DNA from: Gp13-AA77 sp035949375
Lineage (GTDB): Bacteria > Acidobacteriota > Terriglobia > UBA7540
Assembly (NCBI GenBank): GCA_035949375.1
Contig: DASZIG010000097.1
Span: 45,642 to 109,641, forward strand
Length of the DNA: 64,000 nt
Reading direction: 5' to 3'
Of this stretch, positions 63,183 through 64,000 are shown piece by piece. A model generated the notes under the pieces. The model saw nothing but the letters and a program-made list of their open reading frames with translations. It was not told the DNA's origin and did not search any database. Numbering within the stretch: the stretch's first letter is position 1; the number at the start of each line of letters is the position of its first letter. The position numbers and the translations under genes were made by a program.

Positions 63183-64000
63183 ATGGCGAAAAAAGGTGGC
63201 ATGGCAAAGCATGATCTGGAGGTCGCGGAGTTCTTAAGGCTGGGCGGAAGGAAGATTCCTGCGGGCCTTGCCGCCAAGGCCAGGGCGGCGGCGATGAAGT
63301 CGACGCTGCCAAAGAAACCGGGCGCCGGGACCGACCTGCGCGTGCAGGGAGCGAAACTTTACGGCGAGCTGAAAGGCGCGTCGCCGATTGCGGTGGACGA
63401 CCCGGCCAACCGGGGGCCGCTGGAAGCGATCTTGCGCCTGCACAAGAAAGTGGCGAGCAAGAAGTTGGCCTTTCCAGTAGTGCTACCGGGAGGCGGCCCG
63501 GTTTCAGTAGTTTTCTCGGGACCGCTGGGCCCCCCGTTCGACTTTGCGGATTCGGCGCTTATCCTGGGGATCAATCCGAACGGGACGTTCGAGGTTGGGA
63601 ATCCGACCCGGTTGGGTACCGCGAACGTCAATGGACAAATCAGCGCAAGCGCGGTGACTCCGGAGACGGGAGAAAGTGCCGGGGGTGAGTTGGCGCAAGT
63701 GGGAAGCTATTTTTGCCCGCCGGGCCCGGGGACGTTGACGATTTCTGCCAGTCCTACCTACTCGTTTGAATTCTTGACCAATTCCCTGAATACCGCCCCC
63801 GTGTACGCCGAGGGATGGATCGAACTGATTATCAGCGGCGTGGACGAGCAAGGGGACCTGCCGTTCCGGCTGGGGCACCGGATGCTCGGGACCTACGACT
63901 TCGGCAGCAATGTGACGCACTTCCTGCATGCGAATGCGCTCGGGTCCTCGACGGTGATCACGGACGGGACGGGCAGCGTGGTGAATGAGCAGTTGTTCTA
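63183..64000 (+). CDS. large protein with Rhs-like start of core at its visible end (partial)
   Basis: The gene runs off the window; 272 residues are visible without a stop. AGGAG lies six bases before the ATG. Residues about 1-60 are Lys/Ala-rich with no signal peptide; about 70-225 are beta-rich and unrecognised (VVLPGGGPVSVVFSGPLGPP, LTISASPTYSFEFLT). From about 240 the sequence THFLHANALGSSTVITDGTG then VVNEQLFY resembles the beginning of an Rhs-associated core (…HLGSTRVVTDASG…QLFYPWG). It may be an Rhs-type toxin or surface protein, or a chimera made by recombination. The downstream sequence will decide. Confidence 0.6.
   Translation, partial: MAKKGGMAKHDLEVAEFLRLGGRKIPAGLAAKARAAAMKSTLPKKPGAGTDLRVQGAKLYGELKGASPIAVDDPANRGPLEAILRLHKKVASKKLAFPVVLPGGGPVSVVFSGPLGPPFDFADSALILGINPNGTFEVGNPTRLGTANVNGQISASAVTPETGESAGGELAQVGSYFCPPGPGTLTISASPTYSFEFLTNSLNTAPVYAEGWIELIISGVDEQGDLPFRLGHRMLGTYDFGSNVTHFLHANALGSSTVITDGTGSVVNEQLF

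Overview
The window looks like chromosome from a high-GC soil-type bacterium, most probably an Acidobacteriota member. That is an inference from gene content: four large ABC-permease genes of the ADOP type (two with PadR repressor genes), two seven-repeat GloVer proteins, FG-GAP and IPT/Ig-like secreted proteins, an ECF sigma factor next to a Ser/Thr kinase with PD40 repeats, DUF3300, DUF4382-like and Lys-rich small proteins, and many Tat-exported oxidoreductase-type proteins. No rRNA operon, CRISPR array, intact insertion sequence or prophage is visible.

Layout. 1-157: tail of an AlkA-like DNA glycosylase. 173-3168 (minus): ADOP permease with its PadR repressor. 3444-8832: Tat-exported TIM-barrel isomerase-like protein, secreted apiosidase-like glycosidase, CPBP membrane protease homologue and an FG-GAP protein. 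8833-9538: repeat-rich gap. 9539-13896: alpha-glucan phosphorylase converging on a multicopper oxidase. 14202-16524: DinB-like protein and a DUF4382-like secreted protein. 16840-16929: tRNA-Ser(UGA), followed by an integrase relic. 17580-23829 (minus): compact six-gene surface-polysaccharide operon (PIG-L deacetylase, epimerase, WecB/TagA glycosyltransferase, B12-binding radical SAM enzyme, second epimerase, GT4 glycosyltransferase). 23953-24796: IS630 relic beside a sulfotransferase fragment; an intact sulfotransferase and an O-antigen-ligase-like polymerase follow to 27576. tRNA, integrase relic, IS relic and glycan genes together resemble a decayed genomic island.

27637-39507: DUF3300 protein, S15/CocE-type hydrolase, Lys-rich histone-like protein, arylsulfotransferase-like lipoprotein, BrxB bacilliredoxin, two tandem GloVer paralogues and a small secreted protein, with interspersed repeats between them. 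39798-43408: ECF sigma factor and transmembrane kinase. 43436-51843: three consecutive ADOP permeases. The first keeps the PadR promoter and operator but its PadR gene has collapsed to a 14-codon in-frame scar; the second appears inserted between an intact PadR and the third. 51976-54740: IorA/IorB-like molybdenum hydroxylase. 54830-55984: Tat-exported DUF362 protein. 56235-62122: housekeeping run rimO, yacG, pgpA, IPT/NHL protein, cinA, thpR, plsY. 62204-64000: RibD/DHFR-like reductase and a truncated gene whose last visible part resembles the start of an Rhs core.

The most unusual signals are the remodelled PadR-ADOP array with its matching promoters, a two-copy ~105-bp intergenic element with a covarying hairpin, the decayed island around the glycan genes, a heptamer-repeat block between cinA and thpR, and the possible Rhs fusion at the right edge. 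Domain names come from recognising motifs by eye; no database search was run.
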